Shown here: positions 1 through 6,897 of the stretch, piece after piece
How positions within the stretch are numbered: the stretch's first letter is position 1
Layout of the letters: each line of letters opens with the position of its first letter
Source: Azoarcus sp031546845
GTDB taxonomy: Bacteria; Pseudomonadota; Gammaproteobacteria; Burkholderiales; Rhodocyclaceae
Reading direction: 5' to 3'
Length of the DNA: 16,059 nucleotides
Assembly: GCA_031546845.1 (NCBI GenBank)
Contig: JAVBJT010000025.1
Coordinates: 1 to 16,059 of the forward strand
Notes under the pieces: generated by a model
Databases searched by the model: none
What the model was told of the DNA's origin: nothing
What the model saw: the letters and a program-made list of their open reading frames with translations, nothing else
Program-made: the position numbers and the translations under genes

Positions 1-250
1 GTACGAGAGGACCGGAGTGGACGTACCTCTGGTGTACCGGTTGTGACGCCAGTCGCATCGCCGGGTAGCTAAGTACGGAAGAGATAACCGCTGAAAGCAT
101 CTAAGCGGGAAACTCGCCTCAAGATGAGACTTCCCTGGGGATTTAATCCCCCTGAAGGGTCGTGGAAGACTACCACGTTGATAGGCCGGGTGTGGAAGCG
201 CAGTAATGCGTTGAGCTAACCGGTACTAATTGCCCGTGAGGCTTGATCCT
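1..250 (+). rRNA. rrl: 23S ribosomal RNA, 3' end (partial)
   Basis: The window opens inside the sarcin-ricin loop (GTACGAGAGGACCGGAGTGG), the elongation-factor binding site near E. coli position 2655. It then follows the conserved 3' domain, including GGTAGCTAAGTACGGAAGAG, GTTGATAGGCCGGGTGTGGA and GAGCTAACCGGTACTAAT, to the usual end near GTGAGGCTTGATCC. Only about the last 250 of roughly 2,900 nucleotides are present. The exact 3' end is approximate because it is set by pairing with the 5' end, which lies outside the window. Confidence 0.97.
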
Positions 251-336
251 ATAACCCTGATCAGCACAGATCAGTGGAACTCGTTGGGCAAACGCCCAAA
301 CAATCACACAACATACTTCTTCTTGTTACCCCTTAA
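251..336 (+). other. 23S-5S spacer with two small hairpins
   Basis: The transcribed spacer between 23S and 5S holds two inverted repeats. CTGATC at 257-262 pairs with GATCAG at 269-274 around a 6-nt loop, and TTGGGC at 284-289 pairs with GCCCAA at 294-299 around an AAAC loop. No tRNA is present. Such hairpins commonly serve rRNA processing; that role is inferred here. Confidence 0.6.
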
Positions 337-453
337 AGTCTGACGACCATAGCGTCCCGGAACCACCCCTGCCCATCCCGAACAGGACCGTGAAACAGGA
401 CCGCGCCGATGATAGTGAGATCCGCTCTCGTGAAAGTAGGTCATCGTCAGACT
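337..453 (+). rRNA. rrf: 5S ribosomal RNA
   Basis: About 117 nt closed by a 10-bp terminal helix, AGTCTGACGA at 337-346 with TCGTCAGACT at 444-453. The interior holds the classic 5S blocks CCACCCCTGCCCATCCCGAA, CGCGCCGATGATAGTG and GTGAAAGTAGGTCATCGTCA. It lies about 87 nt after the 23S gene in the normal rrn order. The ends may be off by one or two bases. Confidence 0.96.
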
Positions 454-464
454 ACCCCATAACT

Positions 465-500
465 ACAAACCCCTCAGTCCTCTAGGCCTGAGGGGTTTGT
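465..500 (+). terminator. rRNA operon terminator
   Basis: A perfect 13-bp inverted repeat, ACAAACCCCTCAG (465-477) with CTGAGGGGTTTGT (488-500), around a 10-nt loop, starts 12 bases after the 5S gene. The descending arm ends in TTTGT followed by GCTTTAT. It is the expected intrinsic terminator of the rrn operon and should insulate the gene at 657. Confidence 0.9.
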
Positions 501-656
501 GCTTTATAGGGCCAGACTGTCTCCAGTTAGCTCGGATACCATCCGTTTGCGCGTTTTTGTTTCTTATGGATGGAATCCAAGCGCATGGGGGTATCGAAGA
601 ATCACATGCAGTAGGATACGCAAGGAAAATGCCGAGCCGGATGGAGTAAGCCTCGA
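501..656 (+). other. Intergenic leader before the hydroxylase gene
   Basis: I see no full-length gene or clear sigma-70 promoter here. CCATCC at 539-544 can pair with GGATGG at 568-573, and GATACC at 535-540 with GGTATC at 590-595; the two pairings share two bases and so partly compete. A six-codon reading frame (629-649, ATG to TAA) ends 7 bases before the hydroxylase start. GGAG at 643-646 is the likely, somewhat distant, ribosome binding site for that gene. Confidence 0.4.
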
Positions 657-1820
657 ATGGATTTCGATCTGATTATCGTCGGTGGTGGTTTGGCGGGGGC
701 TGCCTGTGCGCTCGCGTTGCGCCGCAGCCGTTTGCGGATAGCGCTTATCGAGTCGATGCCGCCGAAGTACGGCGATGACTGGGATACGCGGATCTATGCG
801 TATAGCCCGGTGAATGCCGATTTTCTCCGCGAATTGGGTGTGTGGCAGCATCTGGATCAGGCACGCTTGAGTCCGGTCCATGACATGAAAATACGCGGCG
901 ACCGTTTCGGGGCGCTGCATTTTTCCGCTTACCAAAGCGGCCTCGCCGAGCTTGCCTGGATAGGCGAGTCGAGTTTGGTGCATCGGGAATTGTGGGAGAG
1001 CGTGAAGCGTCAGCATAACGTGACGCTTTTGTGCCCTGCCGTGCCGGATAAATTGCAGGTCGAGGACGATGTGGTCCGTGTGGTTTTGGCGGATGGGCGG
1101 GCACTTGCCGGTCGTCTTGTCGTGGGGGCGGATGGCCGTGATTCCTGGGTGCGCGAACAAGCGGCCATCCGTGCCAAGGTCGTTCCATACGGTGAGATGG
1201 GCGTCGTGGCCAATTTCCGCTGCGAACAGGCGCACCGCCAGACCGCTTATCAGTGGTTTCGAGAGGATGGTGTTCTGGCTTGGCTGCCTTTGCCGGGCAA
1301 GATGATGTCGATGGTCTGGTCGGCGCCCGCTGATGTCGCGGAGAGGCTGCTTGCGCTGGATGAGGCGGCGTTTTGCGGTATCGTTGCCGATGCGGGTGGA
1401 AATGCGCTGGGCGCTTTATCCTTGCATACGCCAAGGGCGGCCTTTTCGTTGCGTTTGATGCGGGTGGAGGAGGTCGTGAGGCCGCGCATTGCTCTTATCG
1501 GCGACGCCGCGCATGCGATTCATCCTTTGTCCGGGCACGGTATCAATCTCGGTTTCCAGGATGCGAAAGCGCTCGCGGCGCAGCTTGCCGCTTTGCCGGA
1601 TTGGCGCGATCCGGGGGATCTGAGCGTACTGCGGGCTTATGCGCGCGAACGCTCGGAGGAGCCCTTTTTGCTGCAATATGCGACACATGGCTTGAATCGG
1701 TTGTTTGCAAGCCGGAACAGCGCTGTTGCCTTGGCGCGGAATGTGGGGCTGAACCTCATGAATCGCTTTCCGGTCGTAAGGAATGCGTTGGTGCGTTATG
1801 CCGCTAGTGGCAGGTTTTGA
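657..1820 (+). CDS. UbiH/UbiF-family FAD-dependent hydroxylase (ubiquinone biosynthesis)
   Basis: A 387-residue flavoprotein monooxygenase of the UbiH/UbiF/VisC/COQ6 family, whose members hydroxylate the ring of ubiquinone precursors with NAD(P)H and O2. The N-terminal dinucleotide-binding motif GGGLAGA is at residues 9-15, the DG motif (VGADGRDSWVR) near 157-167, and the FAD ribityl-binding motif GDAAH at 282-286, followed by HPLSGHGINLGFQDA. Length is normal for the family (about 380-400). The ATG at 657 puts the Rossmann motif at the very N terminus as expected. Which ring position it hydroxylates (UbiH, UbiF, UbiI or UbiM type) cannot be read from the sequence, so no symbol is given. The dsbC start follows 15 bases after the stop, so the two are probably cotranscribed. 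Confidence 0.92.
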   Translation: MDFDLIIVGGGLAGAACALALRRSRLRIALIESMPPKYGDDWDTRIYAYSPVNADFLRELGVWQHLDQARLSPVHDMKIRGDRFGALHFSAYQSGLAELAWIGESSLVHRELWESVKRQHNVTLLCPAVPDKLQVEDDVVRVVLADGRALAGRLVVGADGRDSWVREQAAIRAKVVPYGEMGVVANFRCEQAHRQTAYQWFREDGVLAWLPLPGKMMSMVWSAPADVAERLLALDEAAFCGIVADAGGNALGALSLHTPRAAFSLRLMRVEEVVRPRIALIGDAAHAIHPLSGHGINLGFQDAKALAAQLAALPDWRDPGDLSVLRAYARERSEEPFLLQYATHGLNRLFASRNSAVALARNVGLNLMNRFPVVRNALVRYAASGRF

Positions 1821-1835
1821 TTTTTGGAGATTTCG

Positions 1836-2570
1836 ATGCTCGTTTTTTTCAAGCGGTCCTTGTTCAAATCGGTGTTTCTGGCGGGCGCTGTTCTTTTGAG
1901 TTCCTTGGCTCAGGCGGATGAGGAGTCGGTGCGTAAAAGCGTCGAAGCGTTTGTGGGTGTGCCGTCGTCGGTGGAGTCGGTTACGCGCACCACTTACAGC
2001 GGGTTGTATGAAGTGGTGTTGAAGAGCGGAGAGCTGGTGTATACCGACGAGCAGGTGAGTTTTCTGCTCGACGGGCGGGTTATCGATACTCGAACCCGGC
2101 GCGATGTAACGCAGGCACGGCTGAATCAGCTTTCGGCCATCGATTTTTCCACCTTGCCGCTTGATCAGGCGGTCAAGCAGGTCAAGGGGAACGGCAAGCG
2201 CGTCATCGCCACCTTCGAGGATCCGAACTGCGGCTATTGCAAGCGCCTCGCCAAGGAACTGACGAAGGTCAATGACGTGACGATTTATACTTTTCTGTAC
2301 CCGATCCTGAGTGCGGATTCGATGACCAAGTCGCAGAATATCTGGTGCGCCAAGGATAAAGCGAAGATTTGGAACGACTGGGTTCTCAACGAGAAAACGC
2401 CGCCGGCGCAAAGTTGCGATGCTTCTGTGATCGACCGCAATGTCGCGCTGGGGCAGAAGCTCAAAATCCACGGCACGCCGACGTTGTTTTTGTCCGACGG
2501 TTCTCGCATCGGGAGCTTTGTGCCGGCGGCGGACCTTGAAAAAGCCTTGGACGCGGTCGCGCAAAAGTAA
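1836..2570 (+). CDS. dsbC: Thiol:disulfide interchange protein DsbC
   Basis: A 244-residue periplasmic disulfide isomerase. The N terminus is a signal peptide (basic start, hydrophobic core, cleavage probably after SLAQA). The next 70 or so residues match the small DsbC dimerisation domain, followed by a thioredoxin-like catalytic domain with the active site CGYC at residues 132-135 in FEDPNCGYCKRL. A second cysteine pair (IWCAKDK and PAQSCD) fits the structural disulfide of DsbC. The cis-proline loop is GTPTLFLSDG. The ATG at 1836 is preferred over an in-frame TTG at 1824 because GGAG (1826-1829) sits 6 bases upstream of it. In E. coli, DsbC is kept reduced by DsbD; DsbD is not in this window. 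The gene converges on mltA with a 3-base gap. Confidence 0.95.
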   Translation: MLVFFKRSLFKSVFLAGAVLLSSLAQADEESVRKSVEAFVGVPSSVESVTRTTYSGLYEVVLKSGELVYTDEQVSFLLDGRVIDTRTRRDVTQARLNQLSAIDFSTLPLDQAVKQVKGNGKRVIATFEDPNCGYCKRLAKELTKVNDVTIYTFLYPILSADSMTKSQNIWCAKDKAKIWNDWVLNEKTPPAQSCDASVIDRNVALGQKLKIHGTPTLFLSDGSRIGSFVPAADLEKALDAVAQK

Positions 2571-2573
2571 GAT

Positions 2574-3818
2574 TCAGGATGCGGGCTGTTGTGCGCCCGC
2601 AGGTTGCATGCCCTTGGGGAGTAGTACCCACAAGCGGCCTTGCTGGCGCATGCGGCCCGCGCGTGCGCCAGCCTCGTTACCAAACCCCCAGAAAAAATCG
2701 GCGCGCACGGGGCCTTTGATTGCCCCGCCGGTGTCTTGCGCCATCATCAGCCGGTTCAGCGGGCGCTCACTCAATGGGTGTGTGGTCGATAGGAAAACCG
2801 GGGCGCCGAGCGGGATATAGCGAGGGTCGACCGCGATGCTGCGTTCCGCGGTAATTGGCAGGCCCAGCGCTCCTGTTGGTCCGCCTTCCGCTGCCTGTTC
2901 ACGGAAAAAGACATAGCTCGGGTTGGTGTTGAGCATTTCGTGCAGCCGAGCGGGGTGGTTGCGCGCCCAGAGGCGAATCCCTTCTAGCGATGCTTGTTCC
3001 AGTGGCAATTCGCCTTGCGCGACCAGCCAGCGGCCGATCGATTGGTACGGGTGACCGTTCTGGTCGGCGTAGCCAATGCGCGCTCGCGAGCCGTTTGGCA
3101 GTTGAACCTGACCCGAGCCTTGGACTTGGAGAAAGAACAGGTCGATCGGGTCGGCTGCCCAGAACAGAACTTCGGCGGGTAGCGAGTTGCCTATCCGCTC
3201 CAGTTCGCTGCGCGACCAGTACGGTACGATTTTGTTGCCGACGAGGCGGCCGCGCAGCCGCATGTTTTTCAGATCGGGGTAGAGATCGCCTAGTTCGACG
3301 GTAAGCATGTCCGACGGAACGCCGTATATCGGCCAGGCGTAGTGCTCCGAGCGCGTCCGGCTGGCGGCGATGAGGGGTTCGTAATAGCCGGTGATAAGTC
3401 CTTCGCGGCTGCCGTCGGGGTTGATGAGTTGCCAGGGCTCGAAGTGCGTTTCGAAAAATTCGCGCGCGCCGGCGGGGGAGGGGGGATCGCCCAAGCGGGC
3501 GGACTGCTCGCAGACGCTTTCCCAGCCCGTTTTGCGCACCAGTACGGAGCAGGATTGGCGCAATGCCGCCCAGGTGGCGGCGAGGTTGTCGTCCTGCCAG
3601 CCGTCGATGGCGGCCCAGCTAGAAAGCTGTAATGGCGCGGCAGGCGGTATGGGGGGGGCGGTGGTGGTGCTTGGGCAAACCGGGCAGGTGGGGCAAGGCG
3701 ATATGGCTGGGCAGGCGGTGGTTTGCGGTGGGGTGCTGGCGCAGCCTGACAGTATTGCGGGCAGGGCGGCCAAGGCGAGATAGGCGAGCGGGGCGAAACG
3801 GCGGAAGACCGGCATCAT
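2574..3818 (-). CDS. mltA: Membrane-bound lytic murein transglycosylase A (MltA), lipoprotein
   Basis: A 414-residue outer-membrane lipoprotein that cleaves the MurNAc-GlcNAc bond of peptidoglycan to leave 1,6-anhydro ends. The signal peptide ends in the lipobox LSGC (lipidated Cys26). A proline/threonine-rich linker to about residue 65 follows, then the MltA barrel domain (for example GLITGYYEPLI), then the 3D domain with AQDTGGAIKG (Asp362), a second Asp374 and GFGNEAGARAG near the C terminus. These are the family's active-site elements. The linker carries four more cysteines (36, 42, 45, 48), which is unusual. An ATG at 3815 is an equally possible start; no Shine-Dalgarno sequence is visible before either. 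It faces dsbC tail to tail and is divergent from the microprotein gene at 3895. Confidence 0.95.
   Translation of the reverse strand: MMPVFRRFAPLAYLALAALPAILSGCASTPPQTTACPAISPCPTCPVCPSTTTAPPIPPAAPLQLSSWAAIDGWQDDNLAATWAALRQSCSVLVRKTGWESVCEQSARLGDPPSPAGAREFFETHFEPWQLINPDGSREGLITGYYEPLIAASRTRSEHYAWPIYGVPSDMLTVELGDLYPDLKNMRLRGRLVGNKIVPYWSRSELERIGNSLPAEVLFWAADPIDLFFLQVQGSGQVQLPNGSRARIGYADQNGHPYQSIGRWLVAQGELPLEQASLEGIRLWARNHPARLHEMLNTNPSYVFFREQAAEGGPTGALGLPITAERSIAVDPRYIPLGAPVFLSTTHPLSERPLNRLMMAQDTGGAIKGPVRADFFWGFGNEAGARAGRMRQQGRLWVLLPKGMQPAGAQQPAS
2581..2600. repeat. Short GC-rich inverted repeat at the dsbC/mltA junction
   Basis: GCGGGC (2581-2586) and GCCCGC (2595-2600) flank an 8-nt loop inside the last codons of mltA, 10 bases after the dsbC stop. 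Neither strand has a T-run after it, so it is at best a weak terminator for dsbC. Confidence 0.35.
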
Positions 3819-3894
3819 GGGTGGGATCGGTTAGACTCGGAAAACGCAGCCCCGCAGTATATACAGGGCGCGCTGTTTTCCCCTGGGGTTTGCC
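3819..3894. promoter_or_regulatory. Divergent intergenic region between mltA and the microprotein gene
   Basis: These 76 bases must hold the promoters for mltA (leftward) and the microprotein/ATPase/Nudix run (rightward). A palindromic TATATA at 3858-3863 is the only AT-rich element. Read leftward it gives TATACT, one base from the -10 consensus, but no good -35 element is spaced correctly on either strand. The promoter placement is therefore tentative. Confidence 0.35.
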
Positions 3895-4008
3895 ATGTGG
3901 GTGATTTTTCTTGAAATCGGCGTTGCGCTTTTTTTGTTGCTCATCATCTTGTGGGCAACGTGGCCTCGACGCCGGCAGAATTCCGATAGTACCGATGACG
4001 ATGAGTGA
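3895..4008 (+). CDS. 37-residue single-pass membrane microprotein
   Basis: A small open frame, ATG to TGA, encoding 37 residues. Residues 2-23 are almost wholly hydrophobic (start MWVIFLEIGVALFLLL), then comes an abrupt basic cluster PRRR at 24-27 and a polar, acidic tail ending DSTDDDE. By the positive-inside rule this is a single transmembrane helix with the C terminus in the cytoplasm. GGGG lies 7 bases upstream of the ATG as a possible ribosome binding site. Its stop codon overlaps the start of the DUF815 ATPase by 8 bases (ATGAGTGA), an arrangement typical of translational coupling. I do not recognise the family. A chance frame is possible, but the composition, position and overlap argue that it is real. 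A natural guess is a membrane partner of the ATPase; nothing in the sequence proves this. Confidence 0.62.
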   Translation: MWVIFLEIGVALFLLLIILWATWPRRRQNSDSTDDDE

Positions 4009-4879
4009 GCTGATGCAGAATGAGTTGATGCAATTGGTCGGCCGTGCCGAGCGGGTGCTCGACCGGCTTGAAAATATCCTTCCCGGTCCGGCCGCTGCGC
4101 CGGATTGGTCGGCGGCGACCGCTTTCCGCTGGCGTCGCCGCCACGGGCGCGCCAGTCTGCAGCCGGTGGCGATGCCGCATGTGATCCGCTTGCGGGATTT
4201 GTGCGATATCGACGATCAAAAGGAGCGCATCGACCGTAATACGCGGCAATTTCTTGCCGGCCGGCGCGCCAACAACGTGTTGCTGACCGGCGCGCGCGGA
4301 ACCGGTAAGTCTTCGCTGATCAAGGCGCTGCTGCATGAGCATGCCGCTCAGGGGTTGCGTGTGATCGAGGTGGATAAGGGCGATCTGGTCGATCTGCCGG
4401 AAATCGTCGATCTGGTCGCGGGGCGGCCCGAGCGTTTCATCCTGTATTGCGACGATCTTTCCTTCGAGGAGGGCGAGGATGCGTACAAGGCGCTCAAGAG
4501 CGTGCTCGACGGTTCCATGTCGGCGGTTTCGGACAACATCCTGGTGTATGCAACCTCGAACCGGCGTCATCTGATGCCGGAGTATCACGACGAAAACCTG
4601 CGGGTGCAGCACGTCGACGGTGAAATTCATCCGGGCGAGGCGGTGGAGGAAAAAATCTCCCTGTCCGAGCGCTTCGGCTTGTGGATTTCTTTCTACCCGT
4701 TCAACCAGGACGAATATTTGGACATTGTTACCCACTGGCTCGCTGTGTTCAAAGTGCCCAAGCGGGCTGCCGAGCGCGCGCGCGCGGAGGCTTTGCAATG
4801 GGCGTTGATGCGCGGTTCGCGTTCCGGGCGCGTGGCCTGGCAGTTTGCCCGTGACTACGCCGGCCGCTTGGAAGACTGA
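4001..4879 (+). CDS. DUF815-type AAA+ ATP-binding protein
   Basis: A 292-residue AAA+ ATPase resembling the DUF815 family, whose cellular role is not established. The N-terminal 80 residues are helical and basic. The Walker A motif GARGTGKS is at 97-104, Walker B FILYCDDLSFE at 146-156 (Asp151, Asp152), and a sensor-1-like YATSNRR follows about 30 residues later. The C-terminal part (ERFGLWISFYPF, GSRSGRVAWQFA) resembles the lid region with an arginine sensor. The frame is open further upstream, but ATG 4001 (or 3995) is preferred because it lies within the end of the microprotein gene and the upstream frame reads as unstructured arginine- and cysteine-rich sequence. No Shine-Dalgarno sequence precedes it, which fits coupled translation. 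The Nudix gene starts 3 bases after its stop. Confidence 0.88.
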   Translation: MSELMQNELMQLVGRAERVLDRLENILPGPAAAPDWSAATAFRWRRRHGRASLQPVAMPHVIRLRDLCDIDDQKERIDRNTRQFLAGRRANNVLLTGARGTGKSSLIKALLHEHAAQGLRVIEVDKGDLVDLPEIVDLVAGRPERFILYCDDLSFEEGEDAYKALKSVLDGSMSAVSDNILVYATSNRRHLMPEYHDENLRVQHVDGEIHPGEAVEEKISLSERFGLWISFYPFNQDEYLDIVTHWLAVFKVPKRAAERARAEALQWALMRGSRSGRVAWQFARDYAGRLED

Positions 4880-4882
4880 GCG

Positions 4883-5827
4883 ATGGCGCGCAAGCAGGTC
4901 GATGTCGCGGCGGGTGTGATTGTGCGCGGGGATGGTTGCTTCCTGCTCGGGCAGCGGGCACCGGACACTGTTTATGCCGGCTACTGGGAATTTCCCGGTG
5001 GCAAGGTCGAAGCAGGTGAGTCGCCCGCGCAGGCGCTGCGGCGTGAATTGGAGGAAGAGCTCGGCATACGGGTGCGGCATCTGCGGCCGTGGCTACGGCG
5101 GGAGCACCTTTACGAGCACGCGCATGTGCGGCTGCATTTTTTCGAGGTCACGGCCTGGGATGGCGAGGTGAACGACCGCGTGCATAGCACGTTGCATTGG
5201 CAGGCGGCGGGCGACTTGGTGCCGGAGCCGATGTTGCCGGCCAACGGCCCGATCATGAAGGCGCTGCGTTTGCCGCGCACGATGGGCATCACCCGCGCGG
5301 CGGCGGTGGGAATCGAACGTCAGCTTGCCGAACTCGATACGGCTTTGGCCGCTGGGTTGAAACTGGTTCAAATACGCGAGCCGGTGTTGACGCGGGAAGA
5401 GCGGCGGGTTTTTACCATCGAGGCCGTGCGGCGTACGCAGGCGGCGGGGGCGTTGGCGTTGGTGCATGGCGATGCCGGATTGGCGCGGGGAAGCGGTGCG
5501 GATGGTGTGCATATGCCTGCCTCCCAGTTGATGGCGTGCGGCGAACGGCCGGATTTCGCGTGGGTTGGCGCGTCTTGCCATCGGCGCGAGGAACTGGAGC
5601 GGGCTGCGGCTTTGGGGTTTGATTATGTGTTGCTCGGCGCGGTGAAGGCGACGCCGACGCATCCCGATGTGACTCCGCTAGGTTGGGCGGGGTTTGCCGC
5701 GTTGGTGGCGGGTTTGCCGCTGCCGGTACTGGCTTTGGGTGGTTTGCAAGCGGTGGATATGGAGGCCGCGCGCGATGCCGGCGCACACGGCATTGCCGCG
5801 ATCCGCAGTGCGTGGGAGCAGGCTTAG
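4883..5827 (+). CDS. Nudix hydrolase (MutT-like) fused to a ThiE/TenI-like domain
   Basis: A 314-residue two-domain protein. Residues 1-130 are a MutT-type Nudix domain, with YAGYWEFPGGKVEAGES leading into a complete Nudix box at 40-62 (GGK...AQALRRELEEELGI); members remove pyrophosphate from oxidised nucleotides such as 8-oxo-dGTP. Residues about 133-314 are a thiamine-phosphate-synthase-like TIM barrel, with KLVQIREP at 160-167, GADGVHMPASQL, LLGAVKATPTHPD and VLALGGL. In this barrel the lysine of the usual REK motif is Pro167 and the usual NDR is replaced by HGD, so true ThiE activity is doubtful. This fusion is known in Beta- and Gammaproteobacteria; the function of its second domain is unsettled. 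The stop codon (TAG) overlaps the stop codon of convergent yacG. Confidence 0.92.
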   Translation: MARKQVDVAAGVIVRGDGCFLLGQRAPDTVYAGYWEFPGGKVEAGESPAQALRRELEEELGIRVRHLRPWLRREHLYEHAHVRLHFFEVTAWDGEVNDRVHSTLHWQAAGDLVPEPMLPANGPIMKALRLPRTMGITRAAAVGIERQLAELDTALAAGLKLVQIREPVLTREERRVFTIEAVRRTQAAGALALVHGDAGLARGSGADGVHMPASQLMACGERPDFAWVGASCHRREELERAAALGFDYVLLGAVKATPTHPDVTPLGWAGFAALVAGLPLPVLALGGLQAVDMEAARDAGAHGIAAIRSAWEQA

Positions 5828-6021
5828 GACGGCTCGGTGGCGGTAGTGTCTGGGGTGTCGGGCGGCGTTGTCGGGACGCGGTAACTTTCCGAGGCCCAGG
5901 CGCCAAGGTCGATCTGTTTGCAGCGTGCCGAGCAGAAGGGGCGGAAAGGGTTTTCCGCGCGCCACTGTACGGCTTGGCCGCAGCTTGGGCATTTCACCGT
6001 GCGAGGGGTGTCCGCGCTCAT
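5824..6021 (-). CDS. yacG: DNA gyrase inhibitor YacG (zinc-binding)
   Basis: A 65-residue zinc protein with the signature VKCPSCGQ and FCSARCKQIDLGAW. The four zinc ligands are Cys11, Cys14, Cys30 and Cys34. In E. coli, YacG binds the C-terminal region of GyrB and blocks DNA binding by gyrase. The C-terminal 20 residues are a low-complexity Thr/Pro/Asp tail. It follows zapD by 12 bases, and coaE-zapD-yacG is a classic conserved order, so it is probably translated from the same transcript. Its TAA stop (5824-5826) interleaves with the TAG stop of the opposite-strand Nudix gene. Confidence 0.95.
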   Translation of the reverse strand: MSADTPRTVKCPSCGQAVQWRAENPFRPFCSARCKQIDLGAWASESYRVPTTPPDTPDTTATEPS

Positions 6022-6033
6022 GTCCGTCGCTTG

Positions 6034-6789
6034 CTACAGACTGCAGAAAGTTAATTCGAACGGAATGTCGCGCTCGGCCACACGCAGGCGGGAGATCGTT
6101 TCGGGCAGCATGAAGCGGATGTTGAGGGCATATTTGTTGGCGCTGATTTCGGGTACCACCGCCTCTGTGCGAGGGATGCGGACGCGCAGCATCAGCGCGG
6201 AGCGCCCGGTCATGGTCAGTTGATAAGTGCCACTGCTGGCTTGCTGGGCTTCTGGCCGGCCGCTGCCGCGCAGCAGCCGCAGCACGATATCGATGCCGTC
6301 GCGGATCGGTGTCATCGGTTGCACCCAGTTTTCAAGGTCGTGACGGCGCGCGGCGACTTCCCGGTTCAACCAGAAGTGGTAGGAAGGCAGATCGAACTGG
6401 CATGCCCCGCCAGGAATGGCCGCCCGGCCGCGAATGCCCATCAACCATTCGTTTTCGCGCAGGTATTGACCGATTTTCCCCGCCATTGCCAGCAGGTTGG
6501 TGGAGGCCTGCTCGATTTCATACAAGGCGCCGGAAAGGGCTTCTTCCGAAATGTCCGGGTTGTTTCTGTAGGACATCAAGGTATGGCGCTGGCGTTCCAG
6601 TTCCTGCACCAGATCGACCTTGAGATCCGCGCGGCTGGCGACTTCGAGCGCTTCAAACAGGTTGAGAAGGGCCGCGTGATGGTCTTGCGGGGCGTCGTTG
6701 GCGACGAAATAAGCGATTTTGCGGAATAAGTCCTCAAGGCGTAACAGGGTACGGATGCGCTCGTTGAGGGGGTATTCGTAACTGATCAC
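6034..6789 (-). CDS. zapD: Cell division protein ZapD
   Basis: A 251-residue protein of the ZapD (formerly DUF1342/YacF) family, which binds the C-terminal tail of FtsZ and bundles its filaments at the division ring. The N terminus ISYEYPLNERIRTLLRLEDL matches the family start FEHPLNEKMRTWLRIE of E. coli. Other conserved stretches are KIGQYLRENEWL, IPGGACQFDLPSYHFWL and the C-terminal NIRFML. The start codon is GTG at 6789, placed by that N-terminal match. GGAG lies only 2 bases from it, so initiation may be weak. The 108 bases between coaE and zapD hold TATCAT-like sequence but no convincing promoter. No odd residues were noticed. Confidence 0.95.
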   Translation of the reverse strand: MISYEYPLNERIRTLLRLEDLFRKIAYFVANDAPQDHHAALLNLFEALEVASRADLKVDLVQELERQRHTLMSYRNNPDISEEALSGALYEIEQASTNLLAMAGKIGQYLRENEWLMGIRGRAAIPGGACQFDLPSYHFWLNREVAARRHDLENWVQPMTPIRDGIDIVLRLLRGSGRPEAQQASSGTYQLTMTGRSALMLRVRIPRTEAVVPEISANKYALNIRFMLPETISRLRVAERDIPFELTFCSL

Positions 6790-6897
6790 CGCTCCGTGTC
6801 CGCAATTGTGGGGGGTCGTTGTGGGAATGTATCGGGCCTTGAAATACCGGCTGATGATAGCACAGCGCTTCCGCGCGGGACCGCGTTGCGACGGGCT

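Noticed and set aside
453..656. A tRNA gene after 5S rRNA
   Set aside because: No cloverleaf or GTTCNANNC T-loop is present; the region begins with the rrn terminator.
1416..2564. 382-codon open frame on the minus strand opposite the hydroxylase/dsbC genes
   Set aside because: It is fully antisense to two clear genes, spans their junction, and has an Arg/His/Gln-rich composition typical of shadow frames in GC-rich DNA.
3944..5080. 378-codon open frame on the minus strand opposite the ATPase and Nudix genes
   Set aside because: Antisense to two proteins with intact catalytic motifs; no recognisable domain or signal.
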